Positions 9,518 to 20,680 of a stretch of DNA of 64,000 bases are shown here, piece after piece. The stretch's first letter is position 1; every line of letters starts with the position of its first letter. A program made the position numbers and the translations under genes. Source of the DNA: DATBLE01 sp046734415 (GTDB taxonomy: Bacteria > Actinomycetota > Thermoleophilia > Gaiellales > Gaiellaceae); assembly GCA_046734415.1 (NCBI GenBank), contig JBKPRD010000132.1, positions 1 to 64,000 on the forward strand. Direction: 5' to 3'. The notes under the pieces are model-generated. The model did not search any database. It saw nothing but the letters and a program-made list of their open reading frames with translations, and was not told the DNA's origin.

Positions 9518-9531
<14 letters not shown>
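9052..9531 (+). CDS. nuoE: NADH-quinone oxidoreductase subunit E
   Basis: A 159-residue 24-kDa subunit with a thioredoxin-like fold binding a [2Fe-2S] cluster. The four ligands are C82 and C87 in CTNLSC and C123 and C127 in CLGGC. The GTG start shares its G with the nuoD TAG (TAGTG). The longer open frame from 8698 lies inside nuoD and is rejected. It overlaps nuoF by 14 bp. Confidence 0.96.
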
Positions 9532-10842
<1,311 letters not shown>

Positions 10843-10846
<4 letters not shown>

Positions 10847-13008
10847 GCACGAACGGACAGCAGCCGAACCTCGTCACGATCACGGTCGACGACGTCGAGA
10901 TCCAGGTCCCGGCCGGAATCGGGCTCGTCGAGGCCGCGCTCTACGCCGGCATCGAGATCCCCGTCTTCTGCTACGAGCCGCGACTCGGGCCGCCGGTCGG
11001 CGCGTGCCGGATGTGCCTGTGCGAGGTCTCGCCCGGCCCGCCGAAACCGCAGGCCGCCTGCACGCTGACCGCGGCCGACGGGATGGTCGTGAAGACGGCC
11101 GCGACCTCGCCGATGGCGGCCGAAGCGCAGGACGCGACGCTCGAGTTCATCCTCGTCAACCACCCGCTCGACTGCCCGGTCTGCGACAAGGGCGGCGAGT
11201 GCCCCCTGCAGGACCTGACCTTCCGGTACGGCCCCGGCAACACGCGGATGCGGTTCCCGAAGCGGACGTTCGAGAAGCCGATCCCGATCTCGCCCACGAT
11301 CGCGCTCGACCGCGAGCGCTGCATCCTCTGCTACCGCTGCACGCGCTTCTCGGAGGACGTGGCCGAGGACATGCAGCTGGTCGCGCGCGAGCGCGGCGCG
11401 AGCTCGATCATCGCCACCTTCCAGGACCAGCCCTATCGCGCACCGTTCTCCGGCAACGTGATCGAGCTCTGCCCCGTCGGCGCGCTGACCTCGACGCAGT
11501 ACCGGTTCGAGGCGCGACCGTGGGAGATCGAGAACATCCCGTCGGTCTGCGGCCTCTGCCCGGTCGGGTGCAACATCAGCGCGACGACGCGAGAGGGGAA
11601 GGTCAAGCGCGTCCTCTCCCGGAACCATCCCGAGGTCGACCAGGGCTGGCTCTGCGACAAGGGGAGGTTCGCCTTCACGCAGCTGTACGCCCCCGACCGC
11701 GTCCGGGACCCCCTGCGGAAGTCCGGCAGGCGCCGCTTCGAGGAGCTCTCGTGGGACGACGCGCTCGACGAGGCGGAGCGGATGCTGCGGAGCGGCCCCG
11801 TGCTGCTCGCGCTCTCGGGCTCCGAGACGGTCGAGCAGGCCGAGGCGCTCGCCAAGCTCGTCCGGCAGGGGCTCGGGTCGGACGCCGTCGTGCTCCCGGA
11901 GCAGACGGCGCCGGAGCTGGACGCCTTCCGCGCGCCTCTCTCGTCCATCCGTGACGCGGACCTCGTCGTGGTGATCGGCGACGACCCGGTCGAGCAGCGC
12001 GCGCCGATCGTCGACCTCTGGGTTCGCGCCGCGCGCCGAACCGGTGTCGAGGTGATCACCGTCGGCGTCGCAGGGAGCATGCAGGCGGCACCGGGGACGG
12101 CCGCGCAGGTCGTCCTCGAGCAGGCTGCGGAGCGGATCCGCGCGGCCGAGCGCGCCGTGCTGATCTGGTCCGGCCCAGGCGGGGAGGGCGGAGCCGTGGT
12201 CGCCGCGCTCGCGCGGGAGCTCGGCGCGCAGGCCGCCTTCTATCTCCCCGCGACCCCGAACGGGCGTGCCGTGACGGAGGCCTGGGCGGCGGCCGGCGAG
12301 GGCGGCCCCGCGTCGACGGCGGGCGACATCGGCGTGCTCGTGATCTCGGGCGAGGACGCCGTCTCCGACCCGCGGATCCGCGAGCTGGCGCTCGGGGCGC
12401 GGTCGGTGCTCGCGATCACGATGTTCTCCGAGCCCGCGCGCGGCTTCGCCGACCTCGTCCTGCCCGGGACGAGCTACCTCGAGCGCGACGGGACGATGGT
12501 CAACCTCGAGGGGCGACCACAGCGCCTGCGCCGCGCCGTGATCCCGCCGGCGCCCGACGAGATCGCGTGGATCGCGAAGCTCGCGGAGCGCTTCGGCGTG
12601 CAGATCGACCCGCACGCCCGAGCGGTTCCCGCGGCGGAGCAGGCAGAGCTCCCGCCGCGCGGCGAGGCGCCCGCCGCCTCGTCGGTGCCCCGCACTGCGA
12701 AGGCGCGGAAGACGGGCGGAGGCGGCCCGCTCCGGCTCGTCCGCTACCGGCCGCTCTTCTCGGGCCCTGCCATCGAACGGGTCGACGAGCTCCAGTTCCA
12801 GCGGCCCGAGCCCACGATCGAGCTCTCGCCCCGCGATGCCGAGATCCGCGGGATCGCCCCCGGCGAGACGGTCGTCGTGCAGTCGAACGGCACCTCGATC
12901 GAGCTGCGGGCCCGGATCGACAAGCGGCTCGTCGCCGGCGCCGTGCGCGCCGCCGAGGAGCACGTGCGCGCGCTCGACCGGGCGGTGGAGGTGAGCAAGA
13001 AGCCGTGA
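10843..13008 (+). CDS. nuoG: NADH-quinone oxidoreductase subunit G
   Basis: A 721-residue 75-kDa subunit carrying several Fe-S clusters. The N-terminus holds the [2Fe-2S] ligands (FCYEPRLG, GACRMCLC), then NHPLDCPVCDKGGEC with the His and three Cys of N5, then CILCYRC. A further CGLCPVGC, followed about 27 residues later by WLCDKG, matches the extra N7 cluster site found in only some bacteria. A molybdopterin-oxidoreductase-like domain follows, without visible cofactor need. The ATG overlaps the nuoF stop; the upstream frame is shadow. Confidence 0.96.
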
Positions 13009-13991
13009 GCGAGCCCTGGTGGATCGGCCTGATCAAGGCGCTGATCTTCATCAACCTCCTGCTGGTCGCGATGGCCTTCCTGACGCTCTGGGAGCGCAAG
13101 CTCCTCGCCCGGATGCAGCGGCGCTACGGGCCCAATCGCGCCGGGCCGAAGGGGATCCTCCAGCCCTTCGCCGACCTGATCAAGATGGTCCGCAAGGAGG
13201 CGTTCGCGCCGATGGCAGCGATCGACACGCTCTACCTCCTCGCGCCGGCGTTCGCGGCGTTCACCGCGCTCGCGGCGTTCAGCGTCATCCCCTGGGGCGA
13301 GGGCTGGCAGATCTGGCACTACCACGTCAACGGCGAGCTCGCGGACGTACCGATCTCCCTGATCCTGATCTTCGCGCTCGGCTCGCTCGGGATCTACGGC
13401 TTCATCATCGGGGGCTGGGCGTCGGAGTCGAAGTACTCGCTGCTCGGCTCGATGCGCACCTGCGCACAGATGGTCTCGTACGAGGTCTCGCTCGCACTGT
13501 CCGTGCTCGGCGTCGTGCTGATGGCACACACGCTCTCGATCGCGGGGATCGTGCAAGCGCAGGTCGACAGCTGGTGGTACGCGGCGCCGCAGTTCGTCGG
13601 GCTGCTCTGTTTCTTCATCGCCGGGATCGCCGAGACGAACAGGCCGCCGTTCGACCTGCCCGAGGCCGACACCGAGCTCGTCGGCGGCTACCACACCGAG
13701 TACTCGGGCATGCGCTGGGGCCTCTTCCAGATGGCCGAGTACGTGAACGTGATCGTGCTCTCGGCGCTCACGGTCTCGCTCTACTTCGGCGGCTGGGAAG
13801 GGCCGTGGCCGCCGCTCGGCCCGCTCTGGTTCTTCATCAAGCTCTTGCTCGCGGTCTCGGTCTTCATCTGGCTGCGCGCGACGCTGCCGCGCCTCCGCTA
13901 CGACCAGCTGATGCGCTTCGGCTGGAAGGTCCTGCTCCCGGTGGCGACGATCAACGCGGTCGTCACCGCACTGTTCGTGGTGATCTTCTAG
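13005..13991 (+). CDS. nuoH: NADH-quinone oxidoreductase subunit H
   Basis: A 328-residue membrane subunit with about eight helices that links the hydrophilic arm to the membrane arm and lines the quinone channel. Signatures are RRYGPNRAGPKGILQPFADLIKM near residue 40 and ETNRPPFDLPEADTELVGGY near residue 210, the second rich in conserved acids. The GTG start overlaps the nuoG TGA as GTGA. Confidence 0.97.
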   Translation: MSEPWWIGLIKALIFINLLLVAMAFLTLWERKLLARMQRRYGPNRAGPKGILQPFADLIKMVRKEAFAPMAAIDTLYLLAPAFAAFTALAAFSVIPWGEGWQIWHYHVNGELADVPISLILIFALGSLGIYGFIIGGWASESKYSLLGSMRTCAQMVSYEVSLALSVLGVVLMAHTLSIAGIVQAQVDSWWYAAPQFVGLLCFFIAGIAETNRPPFDLPEADTELVGGYHTEYSGMRWGLFQMAEYVNVIVLSALTVSLYFGGWEGPWPPLGPLWFFIKLLLAVSVFIWLRATLPRLRYDQLMRFGWKVLLPVATINAVVTALFVVIF

Positions 13992-14488
13992 TGAGCCCGC
14001 AGCCGCTCGACTCACTGAAGGGCTTCGCGGTCACGTTCGGCCAGATTTTCAAGAAGCCGATCACGCAGCAGTACCCGGAGTACAAGCGGCCGGTCTACCC
14101 GCGCTTCCGCGGCCGCCACCGCCTGCACCGGCACCTGAACGGGCTCGAGAAGTGCGTCGGGTGCTCGCTGTGCGCCGCGGCCTGCCCGGCGGACTGCATC
14201 CGCGTCGTCGCCGCCGAGAACACCGCGCGGAACCGCGTCTCCGCCGGGGAGCGCTACGCGCGCATCTACGAGATCAACATGAGCCGCTGCATCTTCTGCG
14301 GCTACTGCGAGCTCGCCTGCCCGTTCGACGCGATCACGCTCGGCAACGAGTACGAGATCTCGGAGTACTCGCGCGACGACCTGATCTACACCAAGGACAT
14401 GCTCCTCGCCGAGCCGATCAAGAAGATGCCGGTCGCCGACCCGAGCGAGTTCGACACGCCGCTTCCCTACTACAGGACGCACTCGTGA
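13991..14488 (+). CDS. nuoI: NADH-quinone oxidoreductase subunit I (two [4Fe-4S] clusters)
   Basis: A 165-residue ferredoxin-like subunit holding N6a and N6b. The two motifs are CVGCSLCAAACP and CIFCGYCELACP, the second cluster following after about 35 residues as usual. The GTG start shares its G with the nuoH TAG. The much longer frame from 13019 is shadow of nuoH. It ends in a GTGA overlap with nuoJ. Confidence 0.97.
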   Translation: MSPQPLDSLKGFAVTFGQIFKKPITQQYPEYKRPVYPRFRGRHRLHRHLNGLEKCVGCSLCAAACPADCIRVVAAENTARNRVSAGERYARIYEINMSRCIFCGYCELACPFDAITLGNEYEISEYSRDDLIYTKDMLLAEPIKKMPVADPSEFDTPLPYYRTHS

Positions 14489-15051
14489 TCCTCGCCTCCG
14501 CGAGCAACGCCCTCGTCTGGCTCGTCTGGATCGTCGCCGCCGCCGGCTGCGTCGGCTCGGCTGTCGCCGTGATCAGCTTCTCGAACCCCTTCTACTCGGC
14601 GCTCGCGCTGATCGGGAACCTCGGCACGCTCGCCGTCATGTACCTGCTGCTCTCCGCCGAGTTCGTCGCGGCGGCACAGGTGCTCGTCTACGCCGGGGCG
14701 GTGATGGTCATGTTCCTGTTCGTGATCGCGTACCTCGGCGGTCAGGCGGACGCCCCGTGGGTGAGCGCATCGAGGGGGCATGTCTGGGCTGCGGTGATCG
14801 CCGCAGCGGCGCTCCTCGTCGAGATCATCGTCGTGATCGCCGCGAAGGCGGACGGCGGGCTGTCGAGCTCGGCTGAGATCGAGCGCTCGTTCGGGAGCCC
14901 CGGCGAGATCGGCGAGCTGTTCCTCACCGACCACCTGCTCGCGTTCGAGATCACGTCGATCGTCCTGCTCGTCGCGGCGGTCGGCGGCGTCATCCTCGGC
15001 AGCCACGCGCGCGACGAGGGCTCGATCGGAGACCCCGATGCTCGGGCCTGA
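14485..15051 (+). CDS. nuoJ: NADH-quinone oxidoreductase subunit J
   Basis: A 188-residue membrane subunit with five predicted helices. The conserved third helix reads AAAQVLVYAGAVMVMFLFVIAYL, containing the YAGAVMVLF-type motif that identifies NuoJ. The GTG start overlaps the nuoI TGA. It overlaps nuoK by 14 bp. Confidence 0.95.
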   Translation: MILASASNALVWLVWIVAAAGCVGSAVAVISFSNPFYSALALIGNLGTLAVMYLLLSAEFVAAAQVLVYAGAVMVMFLFVIAYLGGQADAPWVSASRGHVWAAVIAAAALLVEIIVVIAAKADGGLSSSAEIERSFGSPGEIGELFLTDHLLAFEITSIVLLVAAVGGVILGSHARDEGSIGDPDARA

Positions 15052-15346
15052 CGTCGCGGCCTATCTGATCATCTCCGCGATGCTCTTCGCGACGGGCGCG
15101 CTCGGCGTGCTCATCCGCCGCAGCCCGCTGATCGTGCTCCTCTCGCTCGAGATCATGCTGAACGGGGCGAACCTCGCCCTGATCGCGTTCTCGCGCCACT
15201 TCGGTCACGGCGACGGGCAGATCTTCGCGCTCGCAGTGATGGCGGTCGCCGCATCCGAGGTCGTGGTCGGGCTCGGGCTGATCGTCGCGATGGCGCGACG
15301 CCGGCTCGACCTCGACGTCGACAAGCTCTCGACCCTGCGGGGCTAG
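15038..15346 (+). CDS. nuoK: NADH-quinone oxidoreductase subunit K
   Basis: A 102-residue, three-helix antiporter-like subunit. It carries the two glutamates of the proton path: one in SLEIMLNGANLALIAF and one in AASEVVVGLGLIVAM. It has normal length and an ATG start inside the end of nuoJ. Confidence 0.97.
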   Translation: MLGPDVAAYLIISAMLFATGALGVLIRRSPLIVLLSLEIMLNGANLALIAFSRHFGHGDGQIFALAVMAVAASEVVVGLGLIVAMARRRLDLDVDKLSTLRG

Positions 15347-15349
15347 CCG

Positions 15350-17230
15350 GTGACCGCCGCCGCCTGGGTCTGCCTGTTCCTGCCGCTCGGCGCAACCGGG
15401 CTGATCACCCTCGGCGGGAACGGCGTCTCGCGGCGCGCGGCAGCCTGGATCTCGACGCTCTCCTGCCTCGCCGCCTTCGTCGCCGCGATCGTCTCCTTCG
15501 GGTTCATGCTCGGCCGCGATCCCGAGGACCGGTCGGAGCTCTCGGTCGCGTGGACGTGGCTCAGCGCCGGCGACTTCCGGGTCGGCTTCTCGATCCTCAC
15601 CGACCCGCTCTCGATGATGATGATGCTGATCGTCACCGGGGTCGGGTCGCTGATCGTCGCCTACTCGATCGGCTACATGGACGGTGACGACGAAGAGCGC
15701 CGCTACTTCGCCTACATGTCGCTCTTCGTCTTCTCGATGCTGATGCTCGTACAGGGTGGCAACCTGCTCGACCTGCTCATCGGCTGGGGCCTCGTCGGCC
15801 TCTCGTCGTACTTGCTGATCGGCTTCTGGCACCACCGGCCCCAGGCGATCGCCGCCGCCAAGAAGGCATTCGTCATGAACGCGTTCGGCGACGCGACGAT
15901 GGCGCTGGCCTTCTTCCTGCTGATCCAGAAGACGGGCACGCTCGAGTACGCGCTCGCGTTCGACAAGTCGCAGGGGCTCACGTCGACGGTGCAGAACCTG
16001 GTCGCGCTCGGCCTGCTCGGCGGGGCAGTCGCGAAGTCGGCCCAGCTCCCGCTCCAGACATGGCTTCCGGACGCGATGGAGGGCCCGACGCCGGTCAGCG
16101 CGCTGATCCACGCGGCGACGATGGTCACCGCCGGCGTCTACCTGATCGTCCGCACGCACCCGCTGTTCGAGCTCGCGCCGCACGTGCAGGACCTGGCCGC
16201 CGGGCTGGGCGCGCTGACGCTGCTGATGGCCGGGCTGATCGCGCTCGTCCAGACCGACATCAAGCGCGTGATCGCGTACTCGACGATGTCGCAGATCGGC
16301 TACATGTTCCTCGCAGCCGGGATCGGCGCCTACGCGAACGCGATGTTCCACCTGATGACGCACGCGTTCTTCAAGGCGCTGCTCTTCCTCGCCGCCGGGC
16401 TCGTCATCCACGCGCTCGCGGGCGAGCAGGACATGCGCAAGATGGGCGGGCTGCGACGGCTGATGCCGTGGACGTGGGCGGCGATGCTCGTCGGCGGGCT
16501 CGCGCTCGCCGGGATCCCGCCGTTCTCCGGCTTCTTCTCCAAGGACACGATCCTCGCCGCGGCGCTCGACCGCGGCTGGTACGGCGACCTGCTCTTCGCC
16601 GCCGGCATCGCCGGGACGTTCCTCACCGGCCTCTACACGTTCCGGATGCTGTTCGTCGTCTTCGGCGGCGAGCCCTCGCCGTACGTCCAGGAGCACCCGC
16701 CGCACGCGCACGGCGACGGCGTCGCACGCTGGTCGATGTACCTCACCGTCGGCGTGCTCACCGTGCTCGCGGCGATCGGCGGCGGCTTCCAGTTCGCCGG
16801 CGTCTGGACGACGATCTCCGACTGGCTCGAGCCGGTCGCGCCCCCGCTCGTCGAGGCGTCCAACACCCAGGAGGCGATCGCGAGCGTCGCCGCGGTCGCC
16901 GTCGGCGGGGCCGGGATCTTCCTCGCCTGGTGGATCTACGGCGCGCACCGCGCCCGGGCGCCGAGGCCGTCTCCGGTCCTCGAGCACAAGTTCTACTTCG
17001 ACGAGCTCTACGACGCGCTCTTCTACTGGCCCACGGTCGCGCTGGCGAAGGGCCTGTACTGGGTCGTCGAGGTGCCGCTGGTCAACGGCTCCATCTCGGG
17101 CATCACCTCGCTCGCCCGCTGGAGCGGCTCCCGCGTGCGCTCGCTCCAGACCGGCCTCGTCCGCTCGTACGCGTTCGCGCTCGCGGCCGGCGTCACCGTC
17201 CTCGTCCTCGTCTTCGTGGCCGTGAGATGA
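15350..17230 (+). CDS. nuoL: NADH-quinone oxidoreductase subunit L (antiporter-like)
   Basis: A 626-residue proton-pumping subunit at the far end of the membrane arm. Antiporter-family landmarks are GWGLVGLSSYLLIGFW, the TWLPDAMEGPTPVSALIHAATMVTAGVYL stretch with its lysine/histidine helix, and DIKRVIAYSTMSQIGYM. A C-terminal section after residue 500 corresponds to the long lateral helix and its anchoring helix. The start is GTG 3 nt after nuoK. It overlaps nuoM by 4 bp (ATGA). Confidence 0.96.
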   Translation: MTAAAWVCLFLPLGATGLITLGGNGVSRRAAAWISTLSCLAAFVAAIVSFGFMLGRDPEDRSELSVAWTWLSAGDFRVGFSILTDPLSMMMMLIVTGVGSLIVAYSIGYMDGDDEERRYFAYMSLFVFSMLMLVQGGNLLDLLIGWGLVGLSSYLLIGFWHHRPQAIAAAKKAFVMNAFGDATMALAFFLLIQKTGTLEYALAFDKSQGLTSTVQNLVALGLLGGAVAKSAQLPLQTWLPDAMEGPTPVSALIHAATMVTAGVYLIVRTHPLFELAPHVQDLAAGLGALTLLMAGLIALVQTDIKRVIAYSTMSQIGYMFLAAGIGAYANAMFHLMTHAFFKALLFLAAGLVIHALAGEQDMRKMGGLRRLMPWTWAAMLVGGLALAGIPPFSGFFSKDTILAAALDRGWYGDLLFAAGIAGTFLTGLYTFRMLFVVFGGEPSPYVQEHPPHAHGDGVARWSMYLTVGVLTVLAAIGGGFQFAGVWTTISDWLEPVAPPLVEASNTQEAIASVAAVAVGGAGIFLAWWIYGAHRARAPRPSPVLEHKFYFDELYDALFYWPTVALAKGLYWVVEVPLVNGSISGITSLARWSGSRVRSLQTGLVRSYAFALAAGVTVLVLVFVAVR

Positions 17231-18648
17231 GCGCCAACGGCTGGATCACGGACGTCCTGATCCTGCTGCCGCTCTGCGGCGCGCTGCTTATCTGGCTCGT
17301 GCCGATGCCGCGCGTGTGGATCGCGCCGACGACGCTCCTGCTCGCGCTGTTCGAGATCGGCTTCTGGATCGAAGCACTCGTCCGCTTCGACTTCGACCAG
17401 GGCGGCCTGCAGGAGTCGAGCAAGCTCACCTGGCTCGACGACCTCGGCGTCTCCTACCACGTCGGGATGTTCGAGGGCTTCTCCGTCTGGCTCGTCGGCC
17501 TGACGGTCGTCGTGCTCGCAGCGTCGATCGCCTACGGGGTGTGGACGCGCCGCGACCGACCGCGCGCCTACTACGGGCTGATGCTCTTCCTGACGGGGGC
17601 GATCGTCGGCGTCTTCACCGCGCAGGACCTGCTCCTCTTCTACGTCTTCTGGGAGGCGATGCTGATCCCGCTCTACGTGCTCATTGGCGTGTGGGGCGGG
17701 CCGGGCCGGCTGACGGCGACGATCAAGTTCGTCATCTACACGATGGTCGGCTCGCTGCTGATGCTGGCGGCGGTGATCGTCTACGGCCTCCAGGCCGGGA
17801 CGTTCTCGATGATCGACGGCGGGACGAACGCGAGCTCGTGGGTCTTCCTCGGCTTCGCCGCCGCGTTCATCGTCAAGGCGCCGCTGTTCCCGTTCCACGG
17901 CTGGCTGCCGGACGCCTACCGCGAATCGCCGGCCGAGGTCTCGGCCGTTCTCTCAGGGGTGGTCTCGAAGGCCGCGGCCTTCGGCTTCCTGCGGATCTGC
18001 TTCTCGCTCTTCCCCGCCGGCGTCCACGACTTCCGGACGCCGATCCTCGTGCTCTCCGCGATCGGGCTCGTCTACGGCTCGCTGCTGGCCTTCCGCGCCC
18101 CGGACATCCGCGGCGTCGTCGCCTACTCGTCGCTCGCGCAGCTCGGCCTGATCGTGCTCGGACTGTTCGCGACGAACAACCTCGGGATCAACGGCGCCGT
18201 GCTGCAGATGGTGAACCACGGCCTGATCTCGGCGGTGCTGTTCATGCTCGCCGGCGCGGTCGAGCGGCGCGCGGCGACCGACCGGTTCGACCGGCTCGGC
18301 GGGATGGCGCGCGGCCGTCCGGCGCTCGCGACCGTGCTGATGACGATCGGCGTGATCGCCCTGGCCGTGCCGGGCTCGTCTGCGTTCGCAGGTGAGTTCG
18401 CGATCCTCGCGGGGGTCTTCCAGCAGGGCTGGTTCTACGCGGTGGTCGGCGCGGTCGCGATCGTGCTCGCGGCGGCGTACGTGCTGCGGCTGATCTCGGC
18501 CGTCCTGCATCGCCAGCCCGGCAGCGCCGTGACGGAGAGCGCGCTCGACCTGCGGCCCGCCGAGCTCGCGATCGTCGTGCCCCTGATCGGGCTGCTGCTG
18601 TTCCTGTCCGCGTGGCCGGCGGCGATCACCGACCGGGTGACCGGATGA
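17227..18648 (+). CDS. nuoM: NADH-quinone oxidoreductase subunit M (antiporter-like)
   Basis: A 473-residue proton-pumping subunit. It shows FYVFWEAMLIPLYVLIGVWGG with the conserved Glu of helix 5, the HGWLPDAYRESPAEVSAVLSGVVSKAAAFG stretch, and DIRGVVAYSSLAQLGLIVLG. The ATG overlaps the nuoL stop as ATGA; the frame extending back to 16060 is shadow of nuoL. The C-terminus overlaps nuoN by 4 bp. Confidence 0.96.
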   Translation: MSANGWITDVLILLPLCGALLIWLVPMPRVWIAPTTLLLALFEIGFWIEALVRFDFDQGGLQESSKLTWLDDLGVSYHVGMFEGFSVWLVGLTVVVLAASIAYGVWTRRDRPRAYYGLMLFLTGAIVGVFTAQDLLLFYVFWEAMLIPLYVLIGVWGGPGRLTATIKFVIYTMVGSLLMLAAVIVYGLQAGTFSMIDGGTNASSWVFLGFAAAFIVKAPLFPFHGWLPDAYRESPAEVSAVLSGVVSKAAAFGFLRICFSLFPAGVHDFRTPILVLSAIGLVYGSLLAFRAPDIRGVVAYSSLAQLGLIVLGLFATNNLGINGAVLQMVNHGLISAVLFMLAGAVERRAATDRFDRLGGMARGRPALATVLMTIGVIALAVPGSSAFAGEFAILAGVFQQGWFYAVVGAVAIVLAAAYVLRLISAVLHRQPGSAVTESALDLRPAELAIVVPLIGLLLFLSAWPAAITDRVTG

Positions 18649-20120
18649 TCGTGGCCGCCGCACGCCCGCCGGTCGACTGGTTCGCGATCTCGCCCGAGCT
18701 CGCGCTGCTCGCAGCCGCGGGCGCGTGCCTGCTGGTCGCGGTGCTCGTCCCGGAGGGTGCCCGACGCGCGACCGCGGCGGCGCTCGCCGCAGGCGGCTAC
18801 GCGGGCGCGTTCGTCGCCGCCGCGCTCCTCTACGACCGCAGCCCGGATGGCGAGAGCATCATCGGCGGCGCGATCAGGCGCGACCGGTTCGGGGCGACGG
18901 CGGCGCTGATCATCGCGGGCGTCGGCCTCCTCGCCGTCTGGATCTCCTACTCCGAGCCGATGCGGGAGCACCTCGCCGAGTACTACGCGCTGCTGACGGC
19001 GGCCGGCGCGGGGATGATCTTCCTCGCCCAGGCGAACAACCTGATGACGCTCTTCCTCGGGCTCGAGTGGTTCTCGATCTCGCTCTACATCCTCTGCGCG
19101 ATCAACCGTGAGCGCGAGCGCTCCCTCGAGGCGGGGCTGAAGTACCTGATCGTCGGCGGCTTCGGCTCGGCCGTACTCCTGTTCGGGTCGGCGCTCGTGT
19201 ACGGAGCGACCGGCGAGCTCCAGTTCGAGAAGATCGCCGACTCCGTCGGCGCGAACAACCTCGCGCACGACTCGCTGCTCCTGCTCGGGCTCGCGATGAT
19301 CATCGCCGGGCTCGGCTTCAAGGCCTCCGCGGCACCCTTCCACATGTGGACGCCGGACGTCTACGACGGTGCGCCGACCCCCGTCACGGCGTTCATGTCG
19401 GCCGCGACGAAGGTCGCGGCGCTGATGCTCGCGCTGCGCGTCCTGTTCACGGCGTTCCCGCAGGAGGCGGGGATCTGGACGATCGCGGTGGCGGTGATGG
19501 CCTGCGCCTCGCTCGCGGTCGGGAACCTCGCGGCGCTCGTCCAGCGAAGCCTGAAGCGGCTGCTCGCCTACTCGTCGATCTCCCACGCCGGCTTCATGCT
19601 GATCGGGATCGCGTCGCACAACGAGCTCGGCGCGAAGGCGCTCGTCTACTACCTGATCCCCTACTCGGCGATGTCGCTCGGCGCCTTCGGCGTCGTCGCC
19701 GCGCGGGAGCGCGAGCTCGGCCGCGAGGTGACGCTCGACAACCTCGCCGGGATGGGCTGGGAACGGCCGCTGCTCGGTGCGGCGATGTGGTCGTTCATGC
19801 TCGGCTTCGCCGGGCTCCCGCCGACCGGTGGGTTCCTCGGCAAGTTCTACGTCTTCTCGGCCGCGTACGACCGCGGCTGGCTCTGGCTGGTGATCGTCGG
19901 CGTCGTCGCCACCGCGGTCAGCCTGTACTACTACCTCGCCGTGATCCGGGCGCTGTACCTCCGGCCGAGCGCGGAGCTCCAGTTCGCCGCCGGCGGCCAG
20001 CCGCCGCGCGACCGGCTCCTCCAGCTCGGCGTGCTCGCCTGCTTCGTCGTCACGGTGGGCTCCTTCTTCGCCGCGCAGTCGCTGATCCACCTGGCCGAGC
20101 ACGCCGTCGAGACGCTCTGA
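18645..20120 (+). CDS. nuoN: NADH-quinone oxidoreductase subunit N (antiporter-like)
   Basis: A 491-residue proton-pumping subunit and the last nuo gene. It shows FLGLEWFSISLYIL with the helix-5 Glu, FHMWTPDVYDGAPTPVTAFMSAATKVAAL, and SLKRLLAYSSISHAGFML. The ATG at 18645 (MIVAAARPPVDWF) overlaps the nuoM stop as ATGA and is preferred to the in-frame ATG at 18612. The operon is followed by two copies of a palindromic repeat before a convergent gene. Confidence 0.96.
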   Translation: MIVAAARPPVDWFAISPELALLAAAGACLLVAVLVPEGARRATAAALAAGGYAGAFVAAALLYDRSPDGESIIGGAIRRDRFGATAALIIAGVGLLAVWISYSEPMREHLAEYYALLTAAGAGMIFLAQANNLMTLFLGLEWFSISLYILCAINRERERSLEAGLKYLIVGGFGSAVLLFGSALVYGATGELQFEKIADSVGANNLAHDSLLLLGLAMIIAGLGFKASAAPFHMWTPDVYDGAPTPVTAFMSAATKVAALMLALRVLFTAFPQEAGIWTIAVAVMACASLAVGNLAALVQRSLKRLLAYSSISHAGFMLIGIASHNELGAKALVYYLIPYSAMSLGAFGVVAARERELGREVTLDNLAGMGWERPLLGAAMWSFMLGFAGLPPTGGFLGKFYVFSAAYDRGWLWLVIVGVVATAVSLYYYLAVIRALYLRPSAELQFAAGGQPPRDRLLQLGVLACFVVTVGSFFAAQSLIHLAEHAVETL

Positions 20121-20126
20121 GCCCCG

Positions 20127-20149
20127 CCAAGTAACAGTCTGTCACTAGG
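20127..20149. repeat. palindromic repeat, copy 2 (degenerate right arm)
   Basis: The left arm CCAAGTAACAG is intact; the right arm differs from the perfect copies at two bases (CTGTCACTAGG). It begins 7 nt after the nuoN stop. Confidence 0.7.
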
Positions 20150-20198
20150 TCAGGAGCGCGCGAATCACCGCCCGTGCAGGCGCTTCACGCGGTTCCTC

Positions 20199-20220
20199 CC
20201 AAGTAACAGTCTGTTACTTG
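20199..20220. repeat. palindromic repeat, copy 3
   Basis: CAAGTAACAG, T, then its exact reverse complement, ending 1 nt before the stop of the convergent minus-strand gene. Copies 2 and 3 together fill most of the 101-bp gap between convergent nuoN and the membrane-protein gene. Confidence 0.85.
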
Positions 20221-20221
20221 A

Positions 20222-20635
20222 CTACGGGAGCGGCAGCTCAGTCGGCTCCGGCACCGCGGGCGGACGCAGCCGGATGCCTCGCCGAAGCGTCGGCAGCACC
20301 GTGAGGATGCCCTGCACCGCGAAGACGGCCAGGCACGCGATCACGGCCGAGACGGCGGCCTGCGGGACGGTCCCCTCCGCGCGCAGCGGCGCCCGCAGCG
20401 CGGCGGCGGCCAGAACGAGCGCGAGCGCAACCGCGTGGAGGATCGCGATCGCGCGGCTGTGCGGGTGGCCGCCTTCCTGGAGAACCTCCTCGACTGCGCG
20501 GAGCCCCGCAACGACGATCGCCGGCACCGCCGCCAGCAGGAAGTAGAACGAGAGCGTGGGGACGTCGGCGGCGTCGCAGATGGTCACGAGGAGAACGAGC
20601 GCCACCGGCAGGAGCTCCCGACGCGTCACGGTCAA
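20222..20635 (-). CDS. hypothetical membrane protein, four helices
   Basis: 137 residues with four clear hydrophobic segments separated by short loops, and a proline-rich C-terminal tail (RLRPPAVPEPTELPLP). No family is recognised. The start is uncertain: TTG at 20635 is the most upstream choice and GTG at 20629 is equally good; neither has a clear ribosome site. It is convergent with nuoN and divergent from the UPF0173 gene 45 bp away. Confidence 0.6.
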   Translation of the reverse strand: MTVTRRELLPVALVLLVTICDAADVPTLSFYFLLAAVPAIVVAGLRAVEEVLQEGGHPHSRAIAILHAVALALVLAAAALRAPLRAEGTVPQAAVSAVIACLAVFAVQGILTVLPTLRRGIRLRPPAVPEPTELPLP

Positions 20636-20666
20636 AGCTTCGCCGCGGGACCGGACGTTCCTTCGT

Positions 20667-20672
20667 TAGTTT
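20667..20672 (+). promoter_or_regulatory. -10 box of a leaderless promoter for the UPF0173 operon
   Basis: TAGTTT, 8 nt before the ATG. Confidence 0.45.
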
Positions 20673-20680
20673 TCGGGTAG